Positions 1 to 10,860 of a DNA stretch of 64,000 nt are shown in pieces. The notes under the pieces are model-generated. The model did no database searches and was not told the origin of the DNA. It saw only the letters and a program-made list of their open reading frames with translations. Each line of letters opens with the position of its first letter. Positions within the stretch are counted from its first letter, which is position 1. The DNA lies in NCBI RefSeq assembly GCF_947179165.1, contig NC_077240.1, positions 51,458,501 through 51,522,500 of the forward strand, in the 5' to 3' direction. This DNA is from Solanum dulcamara (lineage: Eukaryota; Streptophyta; Magnoliopsida; Solanales; Solanaceae). The position numbers and the translations under genes are program-made.

Positions 1-364
1 TCCTATGTTGGTTCAAAAGTCGGCTAACCTATTAAGGTCGGCTTAACTCATCCCCGTAGCAAAAGGAGCTATCTATAACTAGAAAGCAGTAAACCTATGA
101 GAGGACTCCTCCCGATACAAGTCGACTAAGAAAGCATAAATAAGGGAGACTCTCCCCTTCCATGAGAAGACAAGAAAGTAACCTACACTAGTCCTATTCA
201 ACTATGCTACGTACCATACATAGCTAAATTGAGGAAGAACAAGTATATGAACCTTCTATCTCGCATGGGGTGAAGAAGCTCTTTTCATCTTTGCCCTTTT
301 TCGTCTTTTCGTACCAAGTAAGTCCAAGGGAAGTATGCAACAGCATCGCAATCATGATTATCAG
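1..364 (-). other. LINE-A 3' terminal segment shared with LINE-B
   Basis: This stretch has no usable open frame. It lines up with 20650-20990 of LINE-B, sharing the 'aagtcggctaacct' start and the 'gggagactctccccttccatg' block, so it is family-level 3' sequence and not host DNA. I see no gene in it. Confidence 0.7.
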
Positions 365-2584
365 CTAAGGAGGATGAAACGAGAGGAAGTATATAGAGCT
401 ATAATAACCAGCAACGTTGGAGTTGTTGTTGAGAAAACTAGTAAATGAAGAGCAGTAAGTTATAACTTGTAGGTGATGCAGCCATGGCATGAGCAGTTGC
501 TTGGGTATTTTTCCTTGCACTTTGCATGATTCCAGATCAATACCTATAAACAAACCAATAAGGAGCTCAAAGTAACTTGGAGCTGCTGCAAGAAGGCCCC
601 TACATGAATGGTTGTTGTCTCCTTTTGTTTGATTCTTTGTGGACCTGTACAATGAAGTAGCCAAGGAAGCAAACCAGTGTGTGGGGGTTCTGTAGTGCCC
701 ATTGGAGGGCTCCTCAATTGCAAGTAGATGGAAGTTGAAGATTGTTGGTGTTGGATTGTTGTAGTTGTATAGTTGCTGCTGTAGCTTCTGAATTCGAAGG
801 TGCTGTGCTTGGTTGCAACTCCTCTTATTGATAGTTGCTTCACTGCACAGCTGTGAAGCTGTTTTTGCTAATTCAGCTTCAGCACTCTGCAGCATGGTAT
901 CTACAACTGCAGCTTCATGGATTTTGCATCTTCTGATGTTCCAGCAGCCTGCATACACAGATAAACAAACACACAAACAAGAGCAATGGCCTTCCAGTTT
1001 AGACTCCCATAATGATTGATGGGTGCTGCTGCTACAAGGAGGTTTAACAGATGGTGCCTTGGATATTGGAGGGTTCTTGTGTGCCTGCACAGAATCCAGG
1101 AGGGCTGTTGTAGGTGTTGTATCATGGTAGCTGTTGGCTGCATCTACAAGTGCAACCATGCACTTTGTAATCCCTGCATCTGCAAAGAAAAACAACCCTG
1201 TTGCTACTGCTGTTGCTGCAGCTGTAGCCCATCTGTTGCAGGTCTGTCTTGATGTTGCTTTATGTACTAGTGAGTTGTTGTATGCTGAAGTACTTTTTCT
1301 TGGGGATTGTAGTTGTGTATTGTACCTGCACAAGTAAAAGAACAAGAAGAAAAGTACCTCCAATACTCCTGCACAGCAAACACTGTGTTGTGGTTCTGCA
1401 GGTCCATTGTGGACTTGTAGTTTGTCCTTGTATGCTGCATGTTGTTGGAGTTTTTGTGTGTTGTGGCTTGTAAACATGTCCCCAACTGTAACATGCTTTA
1501 ATGTATCTCCAGATACCTGCAAATGCATAGAGACAAGCCAACAAGACCAAAAACAAATAGGCACCAACCTCCTAATTATGCTTACGTCGGCTAACTTTTT
1601 CAAGGTCGCTCAACTAATGTTTCTAATTATCCATTTAAGGTGGAACTTCTTGGGCCTTGTAGTTTCTGTATTTTCTGTGTTCTTGCAACATTTGGATGCC
1701 TTTTGGACAAGCTGGAAGCTCCAAGTAGTGAATTGCTCCATTTGAAGACTTAAGTCGGCTAACTTTTTCAAGGTCGCTCGACTAATGTCTCCAATTATCC
1801 GTTTGGGATAAAACTTCTTGGGATTTGTAATTACAGTATTTTCTATGTTCTTGCAACATTTGGAGGCCTGTTTGACAAGCTGGAAGCTCCAAGTTGTGGA
1901 GTGCTCTATTTGAAGACTTAAGTCGGCTAACTTTTTCAAGGTCGCTCGCCTAATGTCTCCAATTGTCTGTTTGTTATGAAACTTCTTGGGCCTTATCCCT
2001 ATAGTATTTTCTGCAATCTTACAAAGTTTGGAGGCCTTTTGATGTGTCATGATGCATTTGTTGATTTGCTGCTGCTGTGGCTCAATTACATTCACTGTTG
2101 CTGCTGTAATGTAGCATATGCAAGTGATGTTGTTGAGATGTTGCAGATCTATGGTAGGTTGTTGGTCCAAGAATTCCAATCTCAGCTGCTGAAACTCCAA
2201 TAGCAGGCTAAAAGCTTCATGATACCTACACCAGATAAACAGACAAAAGGAAAAATCCCTTTGCTGATTCCTGTGCTGCATCTCTACAGCATTCTTGCAG
2301 CTCCAAGGCCATCTCCAAGTTATCCATTGGTTCATTTTGCAGCTGCTGTGCCAAGAAGCAAACCTCACCTGGCTTGCAGTTGTTTGTCCCCATTTTCCAA
2401 ATCTGCTGGTACCTACACAATCAAGAATGAAAATAAAAAAGAAACTATCTACTCTAATCCTTACCTCTAGGGGTAGGTTGATTGCTCTAGGAAGGCAATA
2501 AACAAGGGAGACTCTCCCCTTTACAAAACTCCTAACTATGAATTTATACATAGGGAGTTCTGTACTACTATTAATGGTATACAA
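365..2584 (-). CDS. Long open frame of unknown function downstream of LINE-A ORF2
   Basis: One minus-strand frame stays open from about 2608 down to 365, broken only by a TGA at 1610-1612. In the neighbouring repeat unit the same codon is CGA, so it is a simple point nonsense; without it the frame is about 740 codons. It begins just past the ORF2 stop (TGA, 2586-2588). The product would hold 56-residue repeats (core ATLKKLADLS, then TTWSFQLV) followed by a Q/N/T/A-rich part. There is no ATG at the first codon (TTG); the first in-frame ATG is near 2549. I recognise no domain. The strand is rich in A and C and poor in G, which by itself lowers stop codons, so coding is unproven. Confidence 0.3.
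1586..2050 (-). repeat. 168-bp tandem repeat, about 2.7 copies, in the LINE-A 3' region
   Basis: The phrase GTCGGCTAACTTTTTCAAGG starts at 1586, 1754 and 1922, giving an exact 168-base period (56 codons). The third unit fades after about 2040. LINE-B holds one diverged copy near 21047-21160, so the array expanded in the LINE-A lineage. Confidence 0.9.
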
Positions 2585-2585
2585 T

Positions 2586-3536
2586 TCAAGGAGGTTGTTT
2601 GATCCTCTTCAGTTTTGTCCTCCTAAAATTTGGCATCCCCATTTTGTCTAGGATGTAGTATCCTCTTGTTTCCTTAGGAAGCTGTTGAGCACTGTAGTAT
2701 TGAACCATGCTATCTACACTGTGGCTATGCTTGGAAAGTGTATCTGCAACAAAGTTAGCTTCCCTATAGATGTGCTTGCATTGAAAGAAATCCAGCATTA
2801 TGATCAGCTCCTGCAGGTCTGTGATGTAATTCCTGATAGTCCAGGGTGGTGTAATCTCTTATTTTAGCCATTTCACAAGTAATTCAGAGTCAACCTCCAG
2901 TAGGACCCTGCTGTAGCCATGTTGAATACACCAAATGATGCCCAGAAGTGCAGCCTGTACCTCAGCTTGGTTGTTAGAACCAACTCCAAGTGGTGCAGCA
3001 AATGCATAAAGGAGGTTTCCTTTGTGGTCTCTTAGGATGCCCCCAACTCCAATTTTCCTAGGATTATTCAAAGCACTTCCATCAGTGTTAAATTTAACCA
3101 CATTGTAAGTTGGTTTGTGCCAACTAACTTGGGTGATTTTTAGCTCCTGACTGCAGCTTTCCACCATAATTATTAGCTCCTTCCAGTCACTTGGCCAGCT
3201 AAGGTAAGGGAAAGCTGTGAAGATCAGCATGTAAAGTTCTTTGATAACTGAGAACTTCACTCTACTACTGCTTGACTTTTTTCCTCCATATTTGCTAGCA
3301 CATCTGTTCTTCCATAGGTTCCAACAGATGAATATGGGGGTAGCTTGTATTAATAGTTTATGGACTTCATTATTTGGTTTAACCAACCACCATTTCATCA
3401 GAGTTCTCCTCATGGGGTTGCTGCTGTGATGTATACCCCAACAATCAGAGAAATAATTCCATATATATCTAGCCATGTGTCCTGAGATGAATATATGATC
3501 TATGTTATCCCATCCTAACCTATAGCAACAAGAGCA
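2586..3536 (-). pseudogene. LINE-A ORF2 C-terminus: zinc-binding end and RNase H domain
   Basis: The RNase H domain would remove RNA from the RNA-DNA hybrid. Visible in order: the CSCC zinc-binding tail and GHMARYIWNYF (3440-3536); a linker; then RNase H with NTDGSALNNPRKIGVGG (first Asp), NNQAEVQAA (Glu), LEVDSELLVKWL (second Asp) and, past a TAA near 2856, REANFVADTLSKHS (last Asp). All four acidic positions of the family are present. A TAG near 3537 and the TAA near 2856 break the frame, but there is no frameshift. Plant L1 elements with this archaeal-type RNase H are known; the assignment is firm and the domain is broken only by nonsense codons. Confidence 0.85.
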
Positions 3537-4130
3537 CTAAACAGGTGCATGACCAAATTTCTCAATACTTTCATTAGTGGGCAACTTGCTTCTGAGTGTT
3601 CTCCAAATAAGAAAGGATATCTTAAAAGGTATATTCTTATGCCATACATAAGTGTCAGTCATGGTTTTGTTCCTTTTTGGCCTGATCTTGTTCCAAGCTG
3701 AAGCACAAGTGAAGTTTCCATCTGAGGTCAACTTCCAGTAGGCTGTATCTTGGATGATAGGTTGATACTTGAAGGAAAAACTAAGAATCTTCTGTATCAG
3801 ATGTTGTGGTGCATGTTGCCTCACCTTCTCTTCATCCCATTCTCCATTCTTCAGGAACTTGGAGACAGTGGTATTGTTAAGTCTAGGTAGACAGTCTTTG
3901 TGATAAGCTAGGGGGCCAATTCCTAGCCAATCATCCCACCAAAAACTGCAAGAGCCTGAGTTAAGGTTCCACTGTATATGAGGCTCAATCTCAGCTTTGT
4001 TTGTCATCTTGTGTTTCCACATAATTGATTGACCAGTGTCCCATTTCTTGATTACTGGATTTGCCCTTTGGCAATACTTGGCCCTCAGAAAGCTCCCCCA
4101 TAGAGTCTTCTTAGACCTGAAAATCCACCA
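3537..4130 (-). pseudogene. LINE-A ORF2: zf-RVT segment after reverse transcriptase
   Basis: The frame continues directly from the RT part after a single TAA (4131-4133): WWIFRSKKTLWGSFLRAKY, KKWDTG, then the conserved GSCSFWWDDWLG block and WHKNIPFKISFLIWRTL with SKLPTNESIEKFGHAPV. This is the linker and zinc-binding region found between RT and RNase H in plant L1 ORF2. It is in the same frame as both neighbours and ends at a TAG where the family has a sense codon before the CxCC motif. Confidence 0.85.
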
Positions 4131-5693
4131 TTATTTATATTGCATTGCTAGGCAGACATCTTTCAGATTTTTCATGCCAACACCTCCTTCATCTATTGGG
4201 TAGCTGAGGGTCTCCCATGATGCCCAATGGTATTTTCTTTTTTCTTTGTCCCATCCCCAAAAAAAGTCTGCTATTAGGGACTTTATTTGTTTGAGTGAAG
4301 TGGAAGTTGGAATCACAGCAGATAAGAGATGAATTGGGAGGGACTGCAATACATACTTCAAAAGAGCAGCTCTCCCCCCATAACTGAGGATTTTGGTATG
4401 CCATCCTCTAATTCTGGATGTTACTTTGTTCACCATACTAGTAAAGTATATGATCCTTTGACCTCCAATATATAAGGGGCAACCCAAGTAAGTAATAGGG
4501 CCATGATTTGTTTTGAAACCAGTGGTAGAAGTGACCCTTTCAGTGATCTCAGGATCAGCATTCAGAGGGATCATGCACTGACTCTTTTGTGTGTTAATAA
4601 GCTGGCCTGAAGTCTGCTCATACACTTCCAGTGTCTTCATGATCAGCTTGAGAGAGTAACTACATGTTGAAGTGAAAATGATTATATCATCAGCAAAGCT
4701 CAAATGATTAATCAATGGACCTTTCTTCTCCATGTGGAAACCTTTGTACAAATAGTGTTGATGAATATTATTGAGCATTCTTGATAGTACCTCAGCACCT
4801 AAAATAAATAGAGCTAGGGATAGTGGATCTCCCTGTTTGAGGCCTCTTGTAGAGTGGAAGAAACCATGCATACCTCCATTCACAATAACTGAATACCAGT
4901 TATTAGCCATAAGTCTCCAAACCATGTCAATAAATACTTCTCCAAATCCAAACCTTCTCATGACTAGACATATAAATGCCCAGGACACCCTGTCATAGGC
5001 TTTGGCCATGTCTAATTTGATCACAACATTATCTCCAAGCTTTGGTTTTTTAATGCTATGAGTGATTTCCTGTGCCAACATAATGTTTTCAGATATACTT
5101 CTTCCCTTAACAAAACCTGATTGATTTTCAGACATCAGTTGAGGAAGAATAGGAGAAAGTCTGAGACATAGGATCTTTGAAATAACTTTATTGGTGAAGT
5201 TACTTAGTGATATAGGCCTGAAATCTGATAACTTATTAGGATGATCTACTTTTGGGAGTAGGACCAAACAAGCATGTGAGATGAACTTGGGAATAGAATG
5301 CCTACAAAAAAAGTATTTCACCAAATTGAATAAGTCTTCACTGATGATATCCCAGCAAGTTTGGAAGAACTTGCCATTAAAACCATCTGGACCGGCAGTA
5401 GATACATCACTGAGGGAAAATACAGCTTCTTTCAGCTCCTCTTTAGTAGGCATAGCATTAAGAGACTGGTTTTGATTATCTGTGATGGATTTGGGGATAC
5501 ATCTGAGGATATCTTCATTAATAGCATCATCCTTACCAGTAAAGATCTTTTCAAAGTAGTCACATGCAGCAGTAGCTATATTCTGATCACCTTGAATAGT
5601 ATTATCCTGTTCATCAATAATCTGATGGATGAATAATCTTCTTCTCCTTCCTCTAATAATAGCATAAAAGTACTTGGAATTATTGATGTGTAA
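4131..5693 (-). pseudogene. LINE-A ORF2 reverse transcriptase domain
   Basis: About 520 residues are open. Palm and finger motifs are intact: AGPDGFNGKFFQ, FRPISLSNFTNKVISKIL, VKGRSISENI, the catalytic KLDMAKAYDRVSW (first Asp), RGLKQGDPLS and LSFADDIIIF (FADD pair), followed by GQLINTQKSQ and the YLGCPLY thumb block. This enzyme primes reverse transcription of the LINE RNA at a nicked target. The upstream endonuclease is lost by truncation, so this copy cannot be autonomous. The segment ends at a TAA that replaces a conserved Gln before WW; LINE-B also reads TAA-TGG-TGG there. Confidence 0.9.
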
Positions 5694-7044
5694 AGTCAAG
5701 AAAAGATTAAAAGATTTATCTCATTGGTCAATGAATAAAAAGAATCTCATAGCCATGATAAGAACTAATATTCACCTAAACCTGTGTGGGATGGGACCTT
5801 TAACCAACATATAAGACCATGCGAGCTAATGCATGGAATCCAATGACTCCTACATCAAGAAAAGATAGGCTACCCTGCCAGAGCATACTCCATTAAGTAA
5901 CTCTTTAACTAGGATATGTAGATCCACTAGCTTCACCATATTGGCATATATAAACTTACGCGGGAAACGTAGTTTGGCAATAAAGGTTGCTACAATGATT
6001 TCCTTGGATAACTAACTGTATTATCGAACCGAATCCCACATAAAAGTTCTCTCGGTGCTTAGTTAATATCCCAATGGAACTCATAAAATATGATCATAAC
6101 ATCATAGGGAAAGATAATAAATAATATCAATCTATCTTTATAAAAACATCATAAGAATAGCTCATCTAGCATCATCATAAAAAATCATAGGATTAGCTCA
6201 TCTATCATATAACTCATGAAATGTGGGAGTAGGCCTTCAATCATTACACAACTTTGATCATTAACATCTTTAGGGACTTAGCTTTCCCTATCATTAACTT
6301 GGCTAGAAAGATCATAGAATCATCATTCATGAACTTCATTATATAAAACATCTTTAATTCATAGCATAAACCTTTCATAGAATAAAATTTTAAACTCATA
6401 ATCATATCTCATAAATCATGCTTGAATCTAGTATATATCAAGCCTCTTTCAGTGCTAAGTCAAATCCCACAAAATAGTATATTGTATTAATATAATCATA
6501 TATGTAATTTAGGACATCAATTCATCATTTGGTAGAATAGCTCCTTAAAACCTTTACTGATTCAATTATTAAAGAATTGTCCTTATTACATAAATAATCC
6601 ATTAGCATAGGTGAGAAATCCCCTCACCAACATTCATTCTTTCATTCAAAGACTCACATAATCGTAGTCATTAGCTTTAATAAACATTTAATTGGAATCT
6701 ATCACCTTCAAGTCCTACTTTAATGAAAATAGAGTAAGACTAGGTGGGTTTAAGTCAATTCAATCCTTCAACATTTATATATATGAAATCATGCATAACA
6801 CTACAGAGTTCATAAATTTAAAATGATGCTTTAAACAACACACCATAAATTTTAAGAACTTTTAAGGAGCTAAGAAGGAAAAATACTTGCAAACCATCAA
6901 TCCATGCATTTGAAATCATATAGCATCAAAATAGACCATTAATCAACGGTTAAATCATGATTCATGCTTTTGAACAGAAATTAGAGTTTTCCATAAGAAG
7001 ATCAAGCTTGAAATCAAAGACATAGTTTGAAAGGGGTTTTTGGG
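5694..7044 (-). repeat. LTR remnant that received LINE-A and gypsy-A
   Basis: From about 5694 the sequence follows the interior of LTR 7045-9341 (compare 'tctcattggtcaatga' with 7607), including the LTR block 'aagaccatgcgagcta' at 5814 and the degenerate hairpin near 5860-5890. It is cut on the left by LINE-A and on the right by the gypsy-A terminus at 7045. It holds no open frame of note. Confidence 0.7.
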
Positions 7045-9341
7045 TGTCACAACCTGAACCTAGGGCATAGTCATAACATGGCAATTAGAATTCCAAAGGA
7101 CTCCAACCAAAACTCTTAAAATACTATTCATGAGCATACATATGTAATAACAAATAAAGTTAAATCAAGATACGATATCAAAATCCTTAATAAGAACATA
7201 AGTCTCAAAATTACAAAAATAAGAGACAACATAGACTCTCACTATGTAACATGCCTCCATCACTAGATCGAGGCGTGAGACAATCTCATAAATAACTCAA
7301 TAGACAACATAGATTAACGAAGTATAATGTCAAAGCGAAATAAATGTCATGTCCTCGAAGAGTGAGTACTAAAACAAGAACCTAATAGTAGACTCTAGCT
7401 GTGAGTGGGCGGAGGATAAATGTGATCGTTGGCCCCTACATTATGATACAATGTAGGCAAAAGGTATACATTAGTACATGGAATGCACTAAGTATATGAG
7501 TATATGCATGAACAACAAATATCAGACATAATCAATATGTATCATAGATGTAAAACCAATATTTTAAAAAAATGAGTAAACATGAAAACATTAGAAACCT
7601 TTATCTCATTGACCAATGCATCAAAAGAATCTCATAGTCATCATAAAAATTAGATATGTGGGAGATAACCGTAACCAACATTAAGACCATGCGAGCTATT
7701 ACATTAAATATGATGATCCCTACAACGAGAAGGGGGGAGTCTACTTGCCAAGGTAGACTCCATCCAATTAATATCCTCATGTGCTATCTTTGGATCCACT
7801 AGCTAGGCCATATTGGCAAGCCTATGGTGGAAACGTAGTTTAAGTGACTAAAGGTTGCTACTAGGGCTTTAGTCGAGCCCCCACCTCAAAGTCTACTTGG
7901 TACTAATTATATCATTCTACGGAATACATATCATGTCATAATCATAACTCATTTTTTTAATAATCACAAAGTTTTAATAATCATAATTCATAAAATTGTT
8001 TATAGGAATAGGTCGGTATCAAATAATCCATGTAATGTGGGTGTATGACTTCTACAAATATCTTTAGGATCTTAAGTAACCATCCTCATTAAGGATCTTA
8101 AGTCACCCTTTAATTAAAGTCTTTAGTCACCTTTCAAGGAAATCAAGTTACTCTTTCCCATAAAAATTTCTTCAAACATCAGTACAACATTATTCATAAC
8201 CTTTTATAAGGCATTCATAAACTTCTTTGCATAAAGAATCTTTAAATAATAACATAAATCTTTCATAGGATATTACTTGAAAATCATGATCATATCTCAT
8301 AAATCATACTTAAAACTAGTATATAGAATGGGTTAATGAAATTTAACATTAAATAATGCAATATAATATGAATTATGCATAATAATACTAATAAAATTGA
8401 ATTATATAAAAATTGAATAGACCGAACGCAAATCATGAAATTAGGGCTTTTAATTAAAGAAATCAAAGGAGAATTGAGAAGAGATCTTTGGGATTCGATC
8501 AGTGAAAGGAACCCATGCATGATGTACCACATACCTTAACCTTGATTATCTATAAATTGAAGAGATTGAAAGCATGACCTTGAAGAATTCCCCTTGGGTT
8601 GCTTGAGGAAGAAGTAGACCTTGACAGAAAACTTGGGAGAGAAGGCTTGGGTGTTTTGGAAGTTATGTTGAGAATGAGATGGTTAGAGGACTTTAGGATA
8701 GTTAATAGTTAGGAATTTGGTCCCTAAAACCGTCTACATTCATTAATGAAATATAGGGAGAATACTAGAATGACCCTCGTTAAAGCTGAATTTGGAACCC
8801 TGAATGGGCCTTCACCACGAACCGTTAAGGCCAACACGATCTGTGGTACCCTTGGTGATAAAGGGCTTAGGATTTTGAAAAGGATTTTGGGAAGGCTTCC
8901 CAGCACAAGAACCACCACGATCCGTCATGGGCACCACAGTCCATGGTGGTCCTCCATGGTGGTGTACTTGAACTTGAATCTTTGGTGTTTGTAGGAAATT
9001 TTCAGGACTTCCTCCATGGAGACCATTACATCACCTTGAGGTCATCATAGTCGGTTAATATGGATTGGGAAAAGGATTCTGATAGTAGTCCTACAGAGGT
9101 GTCCACCACTGGAGCCATAACTTTCCATGGTGTGCACCATGGCTCGTGGTGACCCCTTATAGTCCTCACCACTGCAATGCATTTGATAGGTCATGGACTA
9201 CAATGTTCCTTCACATTCTATGGTTCTCTTCAGCACTTGTGGTGAGTCCCGTGATGACCACCTACTACCAAAACCTACAATCTTCAGGAATTTCATCTTT
9301 TGTTCCTCATTTTCTGACTTTGCATCTTTCTGAATGTTACA
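7045..9341 (-). repeat. 3' LTR of gypsy-A (2297 bp)
   Basis: On the plus strand it begins TGTCACAACCTGAACC and ends GAATGTTACA, the TG...CA inverted ends of an LTR. The adjacent internal bases (9342-9375) read, in element sense, as GTTCCCAATAGGGATATAT immediately before TGTAACATTC, the expected position of the polypurine tract. Inside are a perfect 9-bp hairpin (7736-7761), GGATCCACTAGCTA at 7794, a short-period repeat of 'aggatcttaagtcacc' type (8060-8150), and palindromic CACCACGATCCGT-like words at 8800-9190 near the U3 end. Confidence 0.85.
7736..7761 (-). other. LTR hairpin, 9-bp perfect stem
   Basis: GGAGTCTAC (7736-7744), loop TTGCCAAG (7745-7752), GTAGACTCC (7753-7761). Versions of the same hairpin occur at matching places in the other related LTRs (near 12655, 19325, 36680, 62100, 62927). 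Confidence 0.8.
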
Positions 9342-9599
9342 ATATATCCCTATTGGGAACATTTATCCTTGAATGGGACACAAGATAGCATGAATTGAAT
9401 GGGAAAGGTACATAAAAACTCAACATGAATGCAAAATATCTCGATTAAAAAATAAAATATTTAATCTCAAGCTAAATCATGAGTTAAAAACTCATTTCGT
9501 GAACATGAATGTATATGAAACCATGAGAACAATGAAAACACATGACTTTGTCCATTGGATCATGAAGGAACTAAATACATCAACTTAGCACATAAATAA

Positions 9600-10860
9600 A
9601 GAGATGAGAATATCGGGACATAATATCTGCTTTGACATCCCATGTAGCACCTTCAACCTCTTGGTTTCTCTATAATATTTTAACTTAAGTTATATCTTTG
9701 TTTCTCAACTTGCTAACCTGTTGGTCCAAGATCTCAATTGGAACCTCTTCTTATTAAATAATCCCTTTAACTTCAATGGTTTCCAATGGCACAATAGAGC
9801 TAGGATCACCAACAAACTTCCTTAATAATAACACATGGAACACTGGATGCACCTATGCCAAATCTAAAGGCAAATCTAACTCATAAGGTACCTCAATCCA
9901 CCTCAAAATATGATATGGGCCAACATAGCAGGGATTTAGCTTCCCTTTCTTACCAAAATGCATCACACCCTTCATGGGTGAAATTTTCAACTAACCCCAA
10001 TAATTAACATCAAATTCAAATATCTTCTTCTCATATCCGAATAGGACTTTTGTCAGCTTTATGTTGTCTTCAATCTTTCTCTGATAAGTCTAACCTTCTC
10101 CATAGCTTCAAACACCAACTTAGGCCCTATCAAAACAACTTTACCCGCCTCAAATCAATTGATAGGTGATCTAGGCCGCGTACCATACAAAGCCTCAAAT
10201 GGAGCCATCTCAAATTCATAGTGATAAATGTATTTTATGCAAACTCTATCAGTGGTAAATGATCACCCCAATTCCTTTAAAATCAATGATGCATGCTCTC
10301 AATATATCCTCTAGTGTCTAAATGGTATGCTCGTCCTAACTATTGGTATGTGGGTGAAACGTTGCAGTTTGTTTCACTTGGGTACCAAGACCCTTTTGGG
10401 AAGATCTCCAAAATTGAGATGTAAACTAAGTTCCTCCACACGAATTGATAGACAATGGAACACCATGAAGATTAACTAATTCCCGTATGTACAATCTAGC
10501 ATTATCATCTGATGAATATGAAGTCTTAACATGAGGAAATGAGCCGACTTAGTCATTCGGTCAACAATCATCTAAATAGAGTCCTGTTGACTATGAGTGC
10601 ATACCAGTAATAAACTCCATATTCAAAGCTTCCCACTTCCAAGTAGGAATCTTAATGTCTTGAGCCAAACCTCCCTATTTTTTATACTCAACTTTCACTT
10701 GTTTACAATTTGGACACTTAACCATGAATTCTGTAATATCCCTTTTCATGTAATTACACCTATACACTTCTCTCAAATCTCGATATATCTTTGTGGAGCC
10801 GGGATGAATTGAATATAAAAACTATTCGCTTTAGAAAATATCATATCTCTCTATCCATCA
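9600..10860 (-). pseudogene. Gypsy-A integrase and chromodomain tail
   Basis: Reading the minus strand with frameshifts gives the chromodomain end (GATWDVKADIMSRYSHL, 9600-9690), the integrase C-terminal region, HLPLIEFA before it (about 10270), and the integrase core start MTKSAHFL (about 10540). The integrase inserts the cDNA; the chromodomain is thought to steer it to heterochromatin. No single frame is open beyond about 80 codons, so this is a relic. The order is right for a chromovirus read from right to left. Confidence 0.7.

Larger units (their letters stand above)
1..5693 (-). mobile_element. LINE-A: 5'-truncated L1-type non-LTR retrotransposon
   Basis: Minus-strand LINE carrying, from right to left, reverse transcriptase, a zinc-binding domain, RNase H and a 2.6 kb 3' region. 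Its first 340 bases match the 3' part of LINE-B from about 20650, so the window opens roughly 130 bases inside the element and the poly(A) end lies to the left. Similarity to LINE-B stops near 5680-5693, where the sequence becomes an LTR like the one at 7570; ORF1 and the endonuclease are therefore missing, the usual 5' truncation of target-primed insertion. The ORF2 part keeps one reading frame over 3.1 kb, so this copy looks younger than LINE-B. Confidence 0.88.

Noticed and set aside
2011..2203. Plus-strand cysteine- and leucine-rich ORFs in LINE 3' regions
   Set aside because: They are antisense to the A/C-rich LINE strand, have no domain and are not kept in the other copy.
365..2584. Host Q/N-rich protein gene
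   Set aside because: The region is colinear with the 3' part of a second LINE copy, so it belongs to the element and not to a host gene.
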